The translations under genes were made by a program, and so were the position numbers. From Mucilaginibacter aquaedulcis (lineage in GTDB: Bacteria; Bacteroidota; Bacteroidia; Sphingobacteriales; Sphingobacteriaceae), in contig NZ_JAUFPR010000001.1 of NCBI RefSeq assembly GCF_030409325.1, positions 620,001 to 684,000 on the forward strand: DNA of 64,000 nucleotides, given 5' to 3'. Below, one piece after another: positions 38,005 through 50,400 of this stretch. The notes beneath the pieces are model-generated. The model ran no database searches. It saw only the letters and a program-made list of their open reading frames with translations, and was not told where the DNA came from. Positions within the stretch are counted from its first letter, which is position 1. Each line of letters starts with the position of its first letter.

Positions 38005-40815
38005 TTAAACCTTGATTAACTTCCCCTGGTATATAATTTTTCCCTTCAAGGTAATCACATAAATATATACCCCAGGGTTAATATTAAGCTGGATCACGTT
38101 GTTCAGTTCATTAATCGTTTTATCGAAACTTACCCTGCCGCCCGCGTCAAACAGCTTAAATTCATAGTCATTAATATCCCCGCTGAGTATATTCAATTGG
38201 GTATGAACCGGGTTAGGATACAGCGTAAATTGACTGCTTTGCAAAAATGTGGCGTTAGCCAGATCTGAGTAAATAATTTTACCATCATTGGTTATGAGCT
38301 TAACCCGGTAGTACTGAATGCCTTTTTTAGGATTAAAATCTGTAAACTGGTAGGCCAGGGTAGTACCTACTACCGTAGTACTTAATGGCGTGTAAGCATT
38401 GGTACCTGTAAGCTTTTCCCAGGTTATCGATTTCAAATTAAAAACACTGCCTATTTGCAGGCTAAGCACTATAGAGTTACCCAACACATCGGCCAGCAGA
38501 CTTTCAACATAGCAGCCCACACCCTGGTTATTAACATCAATGGTAATACTTTTAAGTCCTTCAAAATCGGCTCCCTGCGCGCTTACAGCAAAATAAGCTG
38601 ATGATTGCTGTGCTATGGGTACAACAATGCTGGTATCGGTAGTAGTGGTAAACTGCTGCAATAAATTATTTTTAATGTTGTATACAACATAGCCTTTACT
38701 ACCCTGCTGAGGTTTCCAGTGCAGTAAAGTTCCATCTGTACAGTTATAGCCCACCTCCATATTTAATGGCTTTGAGATGCTGAACTCTTTACTGAGGTGA
38801 GCCTGTCCGTTAATATCCATTTTTAATATTGCGGTGGTAAAAGCATTAGGCGGAGTCCAGTTATAATATTTATTTTTTAGCGTAGTACTACCGATGGAGT
38901 GCCAGGTGTTGCCATGATCATAGCTTACGCTTAACTGACCTGTTGTAGCACTAAATGAGTTTTGCCAGCGCAGGTAATTTTCATCGGCAGCAAAAAGCTG
39001 ATCACGGCCGGATGGGTACGTCCACTCAAACTGATTGGCTTTAACCGGTTGATACGCCACATAAAAAGTTTGTGAACCGGCAGGTATTTTACTTCCCCTC
39101 ACATGAATTACATAGTTACCCGCAACCGGATTTTGAAGCGTAACCTGTTCCGTATTATTCAAGGTATCCCTTTGTCTTTTAGCAGGGCTCAGTAATGAAT
39201 CAGCTGATGGGTACGAGTTGAGGCTCCAGGGTAACAGCGTTTGCCCGTTGGCTGTAGTAACATACAGATCAAGATCATTAATGAGCGCTGCCGGGGCATT
39301 AAGTGTAGCAGCCGGATCATTCCAGGCCAACGAAACTTTGAGCTCACTACAACCTGCGGGTATGTTAATGGTATAGCTGATCTGCTGCTGATTGGTCAGT
39401 GTTCCCTTCTTAAAACGGCTTTCATTTATGGTACGCAAAGCTTCCAGGGCACTGAGTTGCCCGTAACCCGTTTTATAGTCTGGACCCGGCGTGCCAATAT
39501 CATCGGCCGAATTGACAAGTACACTTTTCACCAGCGCTGCCGAAGGCAAAACGCCTGACTGCTTTTTGTAAGCTTGCTGCAACAATGCAACCGTACCCGA
39601 AACTAATGCAGCTGCTCCGGAAGTGCCGTCTTCGCCATTAGCTACCAGTTCGGGCTTAATACGGCCATCGTAAGCCGGACCCGCGGAACTCAGATCTTCT
39701 GCCGTTCCCGAACGGTCTGTACCCCCTACTATTAATACGTTTTTGGCCTGCTTGAAAGTGCCGGAAAGGTTAGCTGCACCCGTTATTCCATTATATACAC
39801 CCATTGTTGGAGCCGAGTTACCGATGTTCCCTGACGAAAAAACGTGAACCAACGAGTCGGTTTCATATACCTGCTGGTCATAAGCCACAGCTTCGGTACC
39901 GTAATAATTTTCAATACCCGTTCCGTACGAATGATTTTCAACACTAATGTTAAATGCCTTAAAAACGGCAGTACTATCGGGCAGTAACCGGGCAAAATCT
40001 GAAGAGCTAAATCTTACGTTAGGTGCGACACCCAAACCCCTTATAAATGAATTGCCGTTGCCGCCAATCAGCGTAGCCATAATAGTGGCATGACCAGAGG
40101 TGATCTTAGCTGCCTGAAACGAACTAAACGACCTACCAAGCAAGTCCAGGTCATCATCGTACCGCTGCTCTTTAACATCAACGTTTATGCCGCTGCCATC
40201 CGTGCCGGGATAGTTATTGGCAATCGCCGAAATATTATTCAGGCCCAGGTCAATATCATTGATGATCAGCTCCTCATGAGCCTGCCTTACCAAGTTGGCA
40301 AAAGCAACATAAGGTTGCTCCAACAACTCAGGCAAACGCTGTAAAGAGATATTTAACATAATCACATTGCCCGGCTTAACGGTAACACTACCATATTTCT
40401 TCAGGTCGGTAATGATAGAATCAGTTGGAGCGGTAACAGAAAGCTCAATTGTCTGGTTACTGTTGGGGTGCTTTTGCCAAAGCTGCAGCAAGTTATCGGT
40501 TGCTTTCCACAGTGCATTTGCCGGTACCATGGTTTCTATGTTTTCTCCTGTCAGCATTTTTGCAGATGCTTTAACCACATAAAAGTTATAGGAAACCCTT
40601 TTCAGCAACCTCAGCTTTTGAAAACTGGCAGCCGAAGGCTTTTTGAATTTAACAAGATAATATCCCGGCGTATCGTTTGCCTTTGTAGATGCTATGGCTT
40701 GGGAATGGTACAGGTTTATAATGGCTTTATCGCTCATAACCTTTTGGGCCAATGAAACTTTAAAGCATAAACAAACACCAATTAAACAAAGTAATTTTTT
40801 TACCATACCATTCAA
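38005..40815 (-). CDS. T9SS-exported subtilase (S8 serine protease)
   Basis: 936 residues, signal peptide (MVKKLL...SLAQ; the ATG at 40806 is a likely start). S8 catalytic signals: H242 in SGHATIMATLIGG, oxyanion N330 in SSGNIGNS, S399 in DGTSGAAALVSGTVAL. The usual Asp block reads VDVKEQRYDDDLDL (212-225), so the acid may be E216 or D220. After a beta-rich P-domain-like region comes a C-terminal type A sorting domain (about 865-936, LYPNPVHTQLNI...GVYIYVITLKG). The protein is secreted by the type IX system and attached to the surface. Follows the M57 gene behind a terminator. Confidence 0.9.
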   Translation of the reverse strand: MNGMVKKLLCLIGVCLCFKVSLAQKVMSDKAIINLYHSQAIASTKANDTPGYYLVKFKKPSAASFQKLRLLKRVSYNFYVVKASAKMLTGENIETMVPANALWKATDNLLQLWQKHPNSNQTIELSVTAPTDSIITDLKKYGSVTVKPGNVIMLNISLQRLPELLEQPYVAFANLVRQAHEELIINDIDLGLNNISAIANNYPGTDGSGINVDVKEQRYDDDLDLLGRSFSSFQAAKITSGHATIMATLIGGNGNSFIRGLGVAPNVRFSSSDFARLLPDSTAVFKAFNISVENHSYGTGIENYYGTEAVAYDQQVYETDSLVHVFSSGNIGNSAPTMGVYNGITGAANLSGTFKQAKNVLIVGGTDRSGTAEDLSSAGPAYDGRIKPELVANGEDGTSGAAALVSGTVALLQQAYKKQSGVLPSAALVKSVLVNSADDIGTPGPDYKTGYGQLSALEALRTINESRFKKGTLTNQQQISYTINIPAGCSELKVSLAWNDPAATLNAPAALINDLDLYVTTANGQTLLPWSLNSYPSADSLLSPAKRQRDTLNNTEQVTLQNPVAGNYVIHVRGSKIPAGSQTFYVAYQPVKANQFEWTYPSGRDQLFAADENYLRWQNSFSATTGQLSVSYDHGNTWHSIGSTTLKNKYYNWTPPNAFTTAILKMDINGQAHLSKEFSISKPLNMEVGYNCTDGTLLHWKPQQGSKGYVVYNIKNNLLQQFTTTTDTSIVVPIAQQSSAYFAVSAQGADFEGLKSITIDVNNQGVGCYVESLLADVLGNSIVLSLQIGSVFNLKSITWEKLTGTNAYTPLSTTVVGTTLAYQFTDFNPKKGIQYYRVKLITNDGKIIYSDLANATFLQSSQFTLYPNPVHTQLNILSGDINDYEFKLFDAGGRVSFDKTINELNNVIQLNINPGVYIYVITLKGKIIYQGKLIKV

Positions 40816-40844
40816 AAAATAAAGGGGAGTAAAATGCTCCCCTT
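40813..40844 (-). terminator. Terminator of the M57 gene
   Basis: Read leftwards, AAGGGGAG (40844-40837) pairs with CTCCCCTT (40829-40822), followed by TATTTTTTG. It lies directly in the start region of the subtilase gene. Confidence 0.65.
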
Positions 40845-40886
40845 CGTTATTTCATGCCTTATCAGTAAGAAGCAATTACAATAAAG

Positions 40887-41729
40887 TTAATACAAATATC
40901 TTAATGCTATTTTATCATTGGTGTTGTATGAACGATCGCCGCCGTTTGAGCAGGCCAGCATGAAAGAAGTAGCATCGCCGCTGCTTGGTGTACCAGGAAT
41001 ATGGACGGCTCCTATACCTGCCGAGCCCTCGTTAGATGCTGTACCACCGCAGCTAAAGGCACGATTAAAATAATCGGTATGGCGCAGGCCTATACAGTGG
41101 CCAATTTCATGCTCCACAACGGAACTCAGGTACCCAACATTAGGGCTGGTGCCATAAGCCTGCGAATTGGTATTCATCATGATCTGGTTATAAGGGTTGC
41201 CTGCCGATGTTGGGAAGCCCGACGACCCTAAAGTAATAAAGCCATCGCTTGGTCCCTCATTAAAACCTATCACCTGGATATTGCCACCGCTGCTAACAAA
41301 TTTAAAATGCAGGGTAAGGTTTAAAGCGTTATAACGGTTAATGGCATTAACTGTAGCCGTTTTATAAACCGTTGGCAAATTTGATATGGAGATAGAGATA
41401 GTACGCGGTAATTTTTTTACCAGGTTATTGGTGCGGTATTGTTCAGTTTCGGCAATACGCAGGGTTGGACTGGTAACCTCTTCCGAAAAGTTTTCGGGGG
41501 TAAGTAGTATATCGCCCTCCACCAGGTAATCATCGCCGCGCTTGTGAACATCTGTTGTGCTAAAACCCATATCCGAGATCTTCTTTAACACATCTGCTGA
41601 AATCGCATCTGTTGAAGTTGTAGGGGTTGTTGCGCTGTCAGCACTTTGGTTATTCTTTGTACAAGCAGATAACACTAAGGTTGAAAATGCCATGCATATT
41701 CCAACCTTTAACAATTGGTTCGTTTTCAT
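40887..41729 (-). CDS. M57-type metalloprotease lipoprotein
   Basis: 280 residues, lipobox LSACTKN. The zinc site VVEHEIGHCIGLRHTD (HExxHxxGxxH) is intact, with the NGPSDGFITLGSSG-like region (NEGPSDGFITLGS) typical of the dual-action HEIGH peptidases. Predicted to be a surface-anchored protease. It precedes the subtilase on the same strand. Confidence 0.9.
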   Translation of the reverse strand: MKTNQLLKVGICMAFSTLVLSACTKNNQSADSATTPTTSTDAISADVLKKISDMGFSTTDVHKRGDDYLVEGDILLTPENFSEEVTSPTLRIAETEQYRTNNLVKKLPRTISISISNLPTVYKTATVNAINRYNALNLTLHFKFVSSGGNIQVIGFNEGPSDGFITLGSSGFPTSAGNPYNQIMMNTNSQAYGTSPNVGYLSSVVEHEIGHCIGLRHTDYFNRAFSCGGTASNEGSAGIGAVHIPGTPSSGDATSFMLACSNGGDRSYNTNDKIALRYLY

Positions 41730-42304
41730 TATTTCAATAGTATTAGCTTATTGATAAATAATACTTAATAAGATATTTTTATAATAAGAGGATTGTTTAT
41801 TACTGGAATTGAACATAAATATATTCAATTCCAGCACCTTTATGTAATGCAAAATAATTTTTCCAAATTCAAAACACAGTAAATTTTCTATCACACACAA
41901 ATAAATAAGTTTAAATAAGTTATTTTATTTAAAATATCCATAAATAAATACCAAATAAACACGATTTAAATACAAATAAATATAATAAATTCATTAAAAG
42001 AGTAATACAGCTGCCACCCCGGGTCTAAAAAATCAATATAAACACCATACACATAATTAATTATAAACAAAAATATAATTCAAGCATACCCAACAGGATA
42101 TTGTATTAAATATAAAATAACACGTTAAAACATATATATGTATTATTGCGATATACATAATAAGGATAGCCCAAAAACTAACCGTTATATTATTGGCTAA
42201 CCATTAAAAGAAGTTGATGTTTTAAAAATTAAGACACAGTTTTCCCTACCCACTTTAGTTAAGCAGAAAAAGAACACAACAAAAACTGTCAGGAAACTAT
42301 TAAG
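41730..42304. other. AT-rich intergenic region, no gene
   Basis: 575 bases, very rich in A and T, with stop codons in all frames. I see no RNA gene, repeat or clear promoter. It may act as a long leader for the M57 gene. Confidence 0.4.
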
Positions 42305-43335
42305 CTATAGGTGTTTATTAACTTGTGGAATAACGTGTTTACCGATGAGTTCGATTGACCTAAGTAGCTTTTCCTGTGGCAGCGCCGCATTATCCATTTG
42401 AAAAGTAACCCTCGAAACCCCGCCCAAAGCTTCACTGTGACGGAGTATTTTTTCGGCCACTTCATTCGGGTCACCAACTATGAGTGCCCCAGTTGGGCCG
42501 GTTTGGGCATCATATTGGCCGCGGGTAACGGGTGCCCATCCCCGCTCCCGGCCTATCTTTGTAAACGCCTCGGCATAGCCAGGAAAAAAGTCATTATTGG
42601 CCTCCTGCGTTGTAGCTCCTACATAACCTAAAGAATGTAAACCAACCTTTAATTGCTCAGGAGTGTATCCGGCATTTTTACCTGCCTCCCGATAAAGATC
42701 AATCAATGGGCGAAAGCGATGGGTTTCACCACCAATTATGGCTACCATAAGCGGTAAGCCAAGACTTCCGGCACGAACAAAAGATTCCGGCGTTCCGCCA
42801 ACACCCAGCCAAACAGGTAATGACTGCTGAACCGGCCTCGGATAAATTACCTGTTCGCGCAAGGGAGCCCTGAATTTGCCCGACCAGGTGACCACCTCAT
42901 TATCACGAATCTGAAGTAAAAGCTCCAGCTTTTCGGCAAAAAGCCTGTCATAATCTTCTACCTTATAGCCAAAAAGCGGAAAAGCTTCAATAAATGAGCC
43001 ACGGCCGACAACCATCTCTGCCCTTCCCTGCGAATAAGATCTAACGTGGCAAAATTTTGAAACACCCGTACAGGGTCGGCCGCGCTAAGCACCGTAACCG
43101 CACTGGTTAAACGAATGCGCTTGGTTTTGGCCGCAGCGGCTGCTAATATCATGGCTGGTGCCGAATCAAGAAACTCCTTGCGGTGATGCTCGCCAATGCC
43201 AAATACGTCTAAACCAGCCTCATCCGCGCGTTCTATCCGCTCAAGCAGGCGAGCCATAAAATGTACATTATCTGAATTATGGTGTGATGATGTTACCAAC
43301 GAAGCTGCAGCAAAACTGTCGATTCCTATTTCCAT
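42305..43335 (-). pseudogene. LLM class flavin-dependent monooxygenase, frameshifted
   Basis: Two fragments in neighbouring frames make one luciferase-like protein. The first 98 or so residues (43335 to about 43035: [13 protein letters not shown]...[10 protein letters not shown]...FATLDLI) continue in another frame as [32 protein letters not shown] to the stop at 42305. One base appears lost in CGAATAAG (43031-43038; expected an extra A on this strand). Without it the family motif [15 protein letters not shown] would be whole. Either a recent pseudogene or a sequencing error. It stands alone. Confidence 0.85.
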
Positions 43336-43419
43336 GATATTTTTTTAGCCAGTTAAATTATGGGCATATATTAGCCGTTCAAAAGAACAACCAATACCCC
43401 ATTAAAACAAACTTTATTA

Positions 43420-43460
43420 CGCAAAAAACGCCGGTACCTCATCGCGATTACACCGGCGTT
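43420..43460 (-). terminator. Terminator of the adhesin-PorP transcript
   Basis: Read leftwards AACGCCGGT (43460-43452) pairs with ACCGGCGTT (43435-43427), followed by a T-run, downstream of the stop at 43518. Confidence 0.75.
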
Positions 43461-43517
43461 ACATCACCCTTAATATAAATCCTGGAAAAGAATTATACAA
43501 GTCCGTTAAATACCTCC

Positions 43518-44405
43518 CTATTTCTGAAACAGCTTTATTTTAAGCCCAAGCTCCACTGCACCAGCCGAGTAATTACGGATAACACCGGTTTCAAGGTTGT
43601 AAGTGAAATTCACAGCAAATGCCTTTTGATTAAATACAACACCCACACCTTCAGTGTTATTGCTATGATATATGGTTTGCAGCGATAAAAAGTAATTACT
43701 CATGGTGAAATTTAGGCCGGCATCAAAAATATTAGTAGCGCCCTTTACCTTCCTGAACCCAACCAAAGGTTCAAATATGAGGTTACTATATTCATTATCG
43801 GCATGTATTTTATAGCTAACCGCCGTGAAGAATAATACCCGGTCTACATCTATCCGCTCAATGGAGTTTCTGAAAAACGTGGCCTTTAAATTAGGCAAAG
43901 CCGCCTCAACAAATAAATTATTACTGGTGTAGGCTACTCCAAAATCCCCATCAAAATAGGGTTTAGCCTGATTATAGCGGGCTATTTGCTCATCTGTATC
44001 ATCACCTATTATTTTGCTCTGATCAATCCGTGCATCGTTAACACCTAATGATAGCCCGAAGTTTAACTTCTGATTATTTTCACCAAGGGGCAAATGGTAG
44101 GCATAAGTACCCATTACCCGGGTTTGCCTGATCAGACCCGCCTGATCATCGTTCACATTCAGGCCCAAACCTACCCTTTCGGTTGCCTGGTAATCGCCTG
44201 TAAAAAACTGTGATTTTGGCGAACCCGGAAAAGTGCTCCACTGCTGGCGGTAACCCACATTAAGGTTCAACCCTTGCTCTAAACCGGCCATGGCTGGGTT
44301 AACAATATACCTGTTTTGAAAATAGATAGATTGAAACGGATTCAACTGTGCCCGGCTGCACAAGCTTGCGCAAACAAGCATTATCGTTGCCAGCAAAGGC
44401 TTCAT
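43518..44405 (-). CDS. PorP/SprF family T9SS membrane protein
   Basis: 295 residues from the ATG at 44405 (signal peptide MKPLLATIMLVCASLCSRAQ); ATGs at 44411 and 44441 are also possible. The segment LNPFQSIYFQNRYIVNPAMAGLEQ and the QQWSTFPGSPKSQFFTGDY stretch are typical of PorP/SprF outer membrane proteins. They serve type B sorting substrates with a gliding-motility C-terminus. The gene lies directly behind such a substrate (gap 92 bases), so this is probably its dedicated anchor or translocation partner. Confidence 0.93.
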   Translation of the reverse strand: MKPLLATIMLVCASLCSRAQLNPFQSIYFQNRYIVNPAMAGLEQGLNLNVGYRQQWSTFPGSPKSQFFTGDYQATERVGLGLNVNDDQAGLIRQTRVMGTYAYHLPLGENNQKLNFGLSLGVNDARIDQSKIIGDDTDEQIARYNQAKPYFDGDFGVAYTSNNLFVEAALPNLKATFFRNSIERIDVDRVLFFTAVSYKIHADNEYSNLIFEPLVGFRKVKGATNIFDAGLNFTMSNYFLSLQTIYHSNNTEGVGVVFNQKAFAVNFTYNLETGVIRNYSAGAVELGLKIKLFQK

Positions 44406-44497
44406 GATCATTATATTTTTATTCCGTTGGAAGTTTTTCATAGCATTAATAATTTCTTTATTCTCGTTATTCGCCTTATCTCTTTTAGTTCAACCTG

Positions 44498-47400
44498 TTA
44501 CCTGTTTCTTACTATGGTTATATACCCCTTGAATTTGCGTTGGCCCGGACCAAGATCAACCGTGTAGTAGTAAGTACCTTCGGTAAGCGGCGAGCCGCCA
44601 TATGTTCCGTCCCATTCATTGTTATAGCCATGTTTGGTATAAACCGTACGCCCGCCACGGTCATAAACCACAACCGAATTGTTAGGGAAAAGCTGTATGT
44701 CTTTTATTACCCAGAAATCATTTTTACCATCGCCGTTCGGTGTAAGGATATTAGTACCCACAATTAGGTCTTGTGATTCTCCGCGATAAATAGTTACGGT
44801 ATAGGTACTGGTTGTAATACCATCCTGCGCGGTTATCACTACGGTAATGGTATTGTAACCTACATTAAGCGGGAAGCCAGTTGATGGGCTGCCATTAGGC
44901 GCCGAAGTGCCGTTTATTTTAGCAGTAGCAGTTCCCTCAAAGGTTAGGGTAAGCTTGATAAATTCAACCCTGTTATCAACCTGTGCCGTGTAAGCCGGGG
45001 TTGAGGTTGAGAACGACGGTGACAAAGTGCCTGAACTCAATACAAGATCATTAAGTGTAGCGATACTAAGCGGTTTAACTGTTAGCTCACCTCCTACGTA
45101 ATTGAAATTATAATTATCAGATACACCACCGCTGACAGTAATAGGGTAATCTCCAGGTGCCGATGTAGTGGTGGCACTTGTTTTAAGTACCGGCACTGTT
45201 GTTAAACTGGCCTCATTATCGCCATTTACAAAACCATTATAAGTAGCTGTAAGCGCAGGGTTTGAAGTACCGTAAAGCCTGTTCTTGCTATCGGCCGTAA
45301 AGGTAAGATCAGCCTTATTTACAGTTAAAGTTCCCTGAACATATACAATACGGTAATTGATAATAGCTGCCCCACTAACCGTAATTGGATAAGTTCCCGC
45401 CCCCGATGAAGCATTTGCGGTGGTAGTGATAACCGGTGCTTTGGTTAAAGTTGCACTGTTATCGCCATTAACAAAACCGCTGTAGCTTACGCTCAGAGTC
45501 GGATTGGCCGAACCATAAGTTTTACTTACATTATTAACTGTGATAGTTAGTACCGGCTGGGTAACTGTTAATACACCCGGTTTATAAATAAATGAGTAGT
45601 TAGGTGATACCGCCCCGCTTACCGAAATAGGATAAGTATTAACGGGAGAATTGGTAACTGCCGTAGTACTTATATTTGGCGCGGTGGTTAAATTTGAGGC
45701 ATCATCTGTACCTGCAAAACCACTGTAGGTTATGGTAAGCGGAGGGTTAACTGTTCCGTAGGCCTTGGTTATATTATCTGCCGTAATAGTTAATACAGCT
45801 TTGGTTACCGTTAAAACGCCCGGCTTGTAAACAAACGAATAATTGCCTGAAGCTGCTCCGCTTGCTGTAATTGGATAAGTATTTAAAGGTGACATAGTAA
45901 CCGCTGTGGTAGTAACTACCGGTGCTGTGGTTAAGCCCGATGCATTATCGGTACCCACAAAGCCTGCATAGGTTACGTCAAGCGCAGGATTATCTGTACC
46001 GTAAACCTTGGTAGCATTTTTGGCCGTAATAGTTAATACTGCTTTGGTAACTGTTAATACACCCGGCTTGTAAACAAATGAATAATTATTTGATACCGCT
46101 CCGCTTGCCGTAATAGGATACGTATTTACAGGAGATGTAACAACCGCAGTAGTACTTACTGTTGGCTTAGTCGTTAAACTCGAGGTATTATCTGCACCCA
46201 TAAAACCGCTGTAACTTACCAGAAGCGCCGGATTAGCTGTACCATACACCTTGGTAGCATCATTTGCCGTAATGGTCAGTACCGCTTTAGTAACTGTTAA
46301 AACACCCGGTTTGTAAACAAACGAATAATTGGCAGATGCAGCCCCGCTTGCTGTAATTGGATAAGTATTTACCGGTGATGTAGTAACCGCGGTAGTGCTT
46401 GTGGATGGCTTAGTAGTTAAACTCGATGCATCATCGGCACCTGCAAAGCCGCTATAGCTTACACTTAATGCAGGGTTAGCCGTACCATAAACTTTGGTGG
46501 CATCATTAGCAGTTATGGTAAGCACTTTTTTAGTTATGGTGAAATTAGCATTCACATAACTTAATGTGTAATTACTGTTTAATGCGAGGGTACCCTGTTT
46601 TATGGTATAAGTCCCAAAATTTTCTCCTCCATCACGGGTGAGGGCACCTGTAAAGGCATCCGTACCTACCAATGCCCCGGTAGTTATACTGTAAGTTAAG
46701 GCTGGATCAGCATCGCCATATATTTTGGTTTTGGCATCAGCTTTTACAATCAGCGCCAATTTGTTTACAATGATATTTCCCTTGGCGTATGTAATGGTAT
46801 AATTGCTTGCGTTAAATGTACCACCTGTTGCTGCACTTGCACTTACCGACCCGGTGTAGGTAGTAACCGGCGCATTTGCCACGGCACCTGTACCATAAGC
46901 AATGGTTACGCTGCCAATGGTTTCTGCGTTAACCAAACCTGTGGTGCTGAACGCGGTTGATCCAGCAGCTCCGGTCAATAACTCACCATACGTTTTTGTT
47001 TTGTTATTGGCCGTGATGGTTAATGATGCCGGGGTAACGGTTAATGTACCCGGTTTATAAACAAAAGTATAATTAGATGATACCGCTCCGCTGGCTGTAA
47101 TAGGATAAGTATTTACAGGCGAGTTGATTACTGCCGTGGTGCTTATGGTTGGCTGAGTTGTTAAACTCGAAGCATCATCAGCACCCATAAAGCCGCTATA
47201 TGTTACCGTAGGTGGAGGGTTTACAGAACCATAGGTTTTTGTTTTATCGTCGGCCGTTATAGTCAGCACGGCCTTGCCTACAACGATATTGCCGGCCACA
47301 TAAGTGATACTATAATTACCTGCATTAAATGAACCTCCGGTTGCCGCGCTTGCTACTACCGATCCGGTGTAGGTATTTGCAGGTGCACCTGCGGCTGAAC

Positions 47401-50400
47401 CTGTTCCGTAAGTAATGGTTACGCTACCTATGGTTTCTGAATTAACCAAACCTGCAGAAGTAAAATCTGTTGAACCGGGACCGCCAGTAAGCGTTTGACC
47501 GAAAACCTTGCTTTTGTTATTGGCCGTGATAGTTAATGGTGCCGCAGTTACGGTCAACGTTCCGGGCTGGTAAACAAATGTATAGTTTGAAGACGCCGCA
47601 CCACTGGCCGTAATTGGATAAGTATTTACAGGTGAGGTGGCAACCGCTGTGGTTGTTACAGATGGCTGTGTAGTTAAGCTTGATGCATTATCTGCACCCG
47701 CAAAACCGCTGTAGCTTACTGTGAGTGATGGTATGTTTGCTCCGTAAACCCTTGTTTGGTTATCAGCAGTAATAGTTAATACTGCCGGGGTCACGGTTAA
47801 AGTACCGGGCTTATAAGTAAAGGTATAATTAGCCGATACCGCACCGCTGGCCGTAATAGGATACGTATTAACTGGTGAAGTGGCAACCGCTGTAGTGCTG
47901 ATAATTGGAGCGGTAGTTAAACTCGATGCATCATCGGTACCAACGAAACCGCTGTAACTTACCGAAAGCGTGGGAATAGCTGCGCCGTAAACCTTGGTAG
48001 CATCATTAGCTGTAATGGCCAGCACTGCCGGGGTTATGGTTAATGTTCCAGGCTGGTAAACAATGGTATAGTTAGCTGATACTGCGCCGCTTGCTGTAAT
48101 AGGATATGTATTTACCGGTGATGCAACAGTTGCTCCGGTGCTGATGGTTGGTGCAGTTGTTAAGCTCGATGCATCATCTGTACCTACAAAACCATTGTAG
48201 CTTACTGAAAGTGCTGGAACAGGCGCTCCATATACTTTAGTGGCATTATTCGCGGTGATGGTCAACGCAGCTGGACTTACAGTCAAAGTTCCGGGTTGGT
48301 AAACAAATGTATAGTTTGAAGATACAGCACCACTGGCCGTGATCGGGTAAGTATTTACAGGAGAGTTTACAACTGCCGTGGTGCTGATGGTTGGTGCAGT
48401 TGTTAAGCTTGAGGCATCATCTGTACCAACGAAACCGCTGTAGCTTACCGAAAGCACTGGAACAGGTGCGCCGTAAACTTTATTGGCATCATTAGCCGTA
48501 ATGGTCAACGCGGCCGGGGAAACCGTTAAAGTACCGGGTTGGTAAGTAAATGTATAATTAGCTGATACTGCTCCGCTTGCGGTAATAGGATATGTATTTA
48601 CCGGTGATGTAGTAACCGCTGTGGTGCTGATGATTGGTGTAGTTGTTAAGCTCGATGCATCATCTATACCAACAAAACCGCTATAACTTACTGTTAAAGT
48701 TGGCAGAGCCGCTCCGTAAACTTTTGTTTGGTTATTCGCCGTAATAGTTAATGCTGCAGGAGTTACAGTTAATGTACCCGGCTGATAAGTTATAGTATAA
48801 TTAGCCGATGCCGCTCCGCCGGCTGTGATTGGATAGGTATTAACCGGCGAATTAGCTGATACCGGGGCGATAATGATTGGCTGAGCAGTTAAGCTCGCTG
48901 CATTATCCGTACCCACAAAACCACTATAACTTACAGAAAGCGCCGGAACAGGTGCCCCGTAAACTTTGGTATTGTTATCCGCTGTAATGGTTAATGGGGC
49001 TGGCGTTACATTTAAAGTACCGGGTTGGTAAACAATAGTATAGTTTGATGACACTGCCCCGCTCACTGTAATGGCATAAGTATTTACAGGTGACTTAGGC
49101 ACAGCCGTTGTGCTAATGATTGGCAGGGTTGTCAGGCTTGATGCATCATCGGTACCCACAAAGCCGCTGTAGCTTACCGATAGTGTTGGCATAAGCGCTC
49201 CGTAAACCTTCGATTTGTCATCGGCCTTAATGGTTAACACAGCCTGCCCTACTATGATATTGCCGGCTACATAAGTAATAGCGTAGTTCCCCGCGTTAAA
49301 TGTTCCGCCGGTTGCGGCACTCGCCACTACCGATCCGGTGTAGGTAGCTACAGGTGCTCCGGCTGCAGCGCCTGTACCGTACGTAATGGTTACACTGGCT
49401 ATGGTTTCAGCACCAACAAGGCCCGATGAAGTAAACTCTGTTGAACCCGGGCCTCCGGTAATAGTCTGTCCAAAAGCTTTGCCTTTATCATTGGCAGTAA
49501 TAGTTAATGGTGCTGGGGTAACCACCATATTTCCGGCTATATAAGTCAGCGTATAATTGTTGCTAATTGCCAGGCTTCCTTGCTGAATAGCATAACTGCC
49601 CACATTTTCACCCGGAACACGGGTAAGCGAACCGGTAAATGTATCTGCAAATTTTAACGTTCCGCTGGTGATCTTAAAACTCAAGAAAGGATCAGCAGCT
49701 CCATAAATTTTATTTTTGGTATCGGCGGTTAGGGTTACAGCAGCTTTATTGATGGTGAAGTTAGCCGCAACAAAAGTCAGCGTATAATTGCTGCTCAATG
49801 CAAGAGATCCCTTTTGAATGGCATATGTACCAAAATTTTCGCCGGGAGCGCGGGTAAGCGATCCGGTAAATGCATCAGTGCCTACCAAGGCTCCGGTGGT
49901 AATAGCGTAGGTTAAGGTAGGATCAACATTGCCGTATATTTTATTTTGCCCGGTGGAGGCGGTAACGGTTATTGAAACTTTGTTAACGGTACTGACAACT
50001 GTAGCCACATTAACATTGGCGGCACCTGTGGCGCTTAACACCACATTGCCCGAATAAGTACCCGCGGCAGTACCCGCAGCCAGCCTGATATAAACCGGAG
50101 TTGAGGAAATAATACCAGCTGTACCTATTGTAACAGTAGCTGCAAAACTTGCATTATCAGCACTTACCTCAAAACCTGTAGGCGCGGTAGCCAAGATCCC
50201 TGAACCCACACCTACACCTGATACACTGAATGTACCCGATGATGAAGCCGTACCGTAAGTAGTTGTTAAAGCAGATAAAGTGCCTGTTGTACCGATAGCT
50301 GCCGGGGATATAGTTACAGTTTTGGTAACGGGCGCACTCAACAAACTGGCATCACTTACCTTAAAGCTTATAGTACGGGTTAAGGTACTGGGTGTTGAAG

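Noticed and set aside
42958..43335. Two separate flavin-monooxygenase genes
   Set aside because: The two frames continue one protein at a single-base shift, so they are one broken gene.
45070..49985. Regular repeats resembling a CRISPR array
   Set aside because: The unit is about 240 bases, in frame, and encodes MBG domains; no short direct repeats with spacers are seen anywhere in the window.
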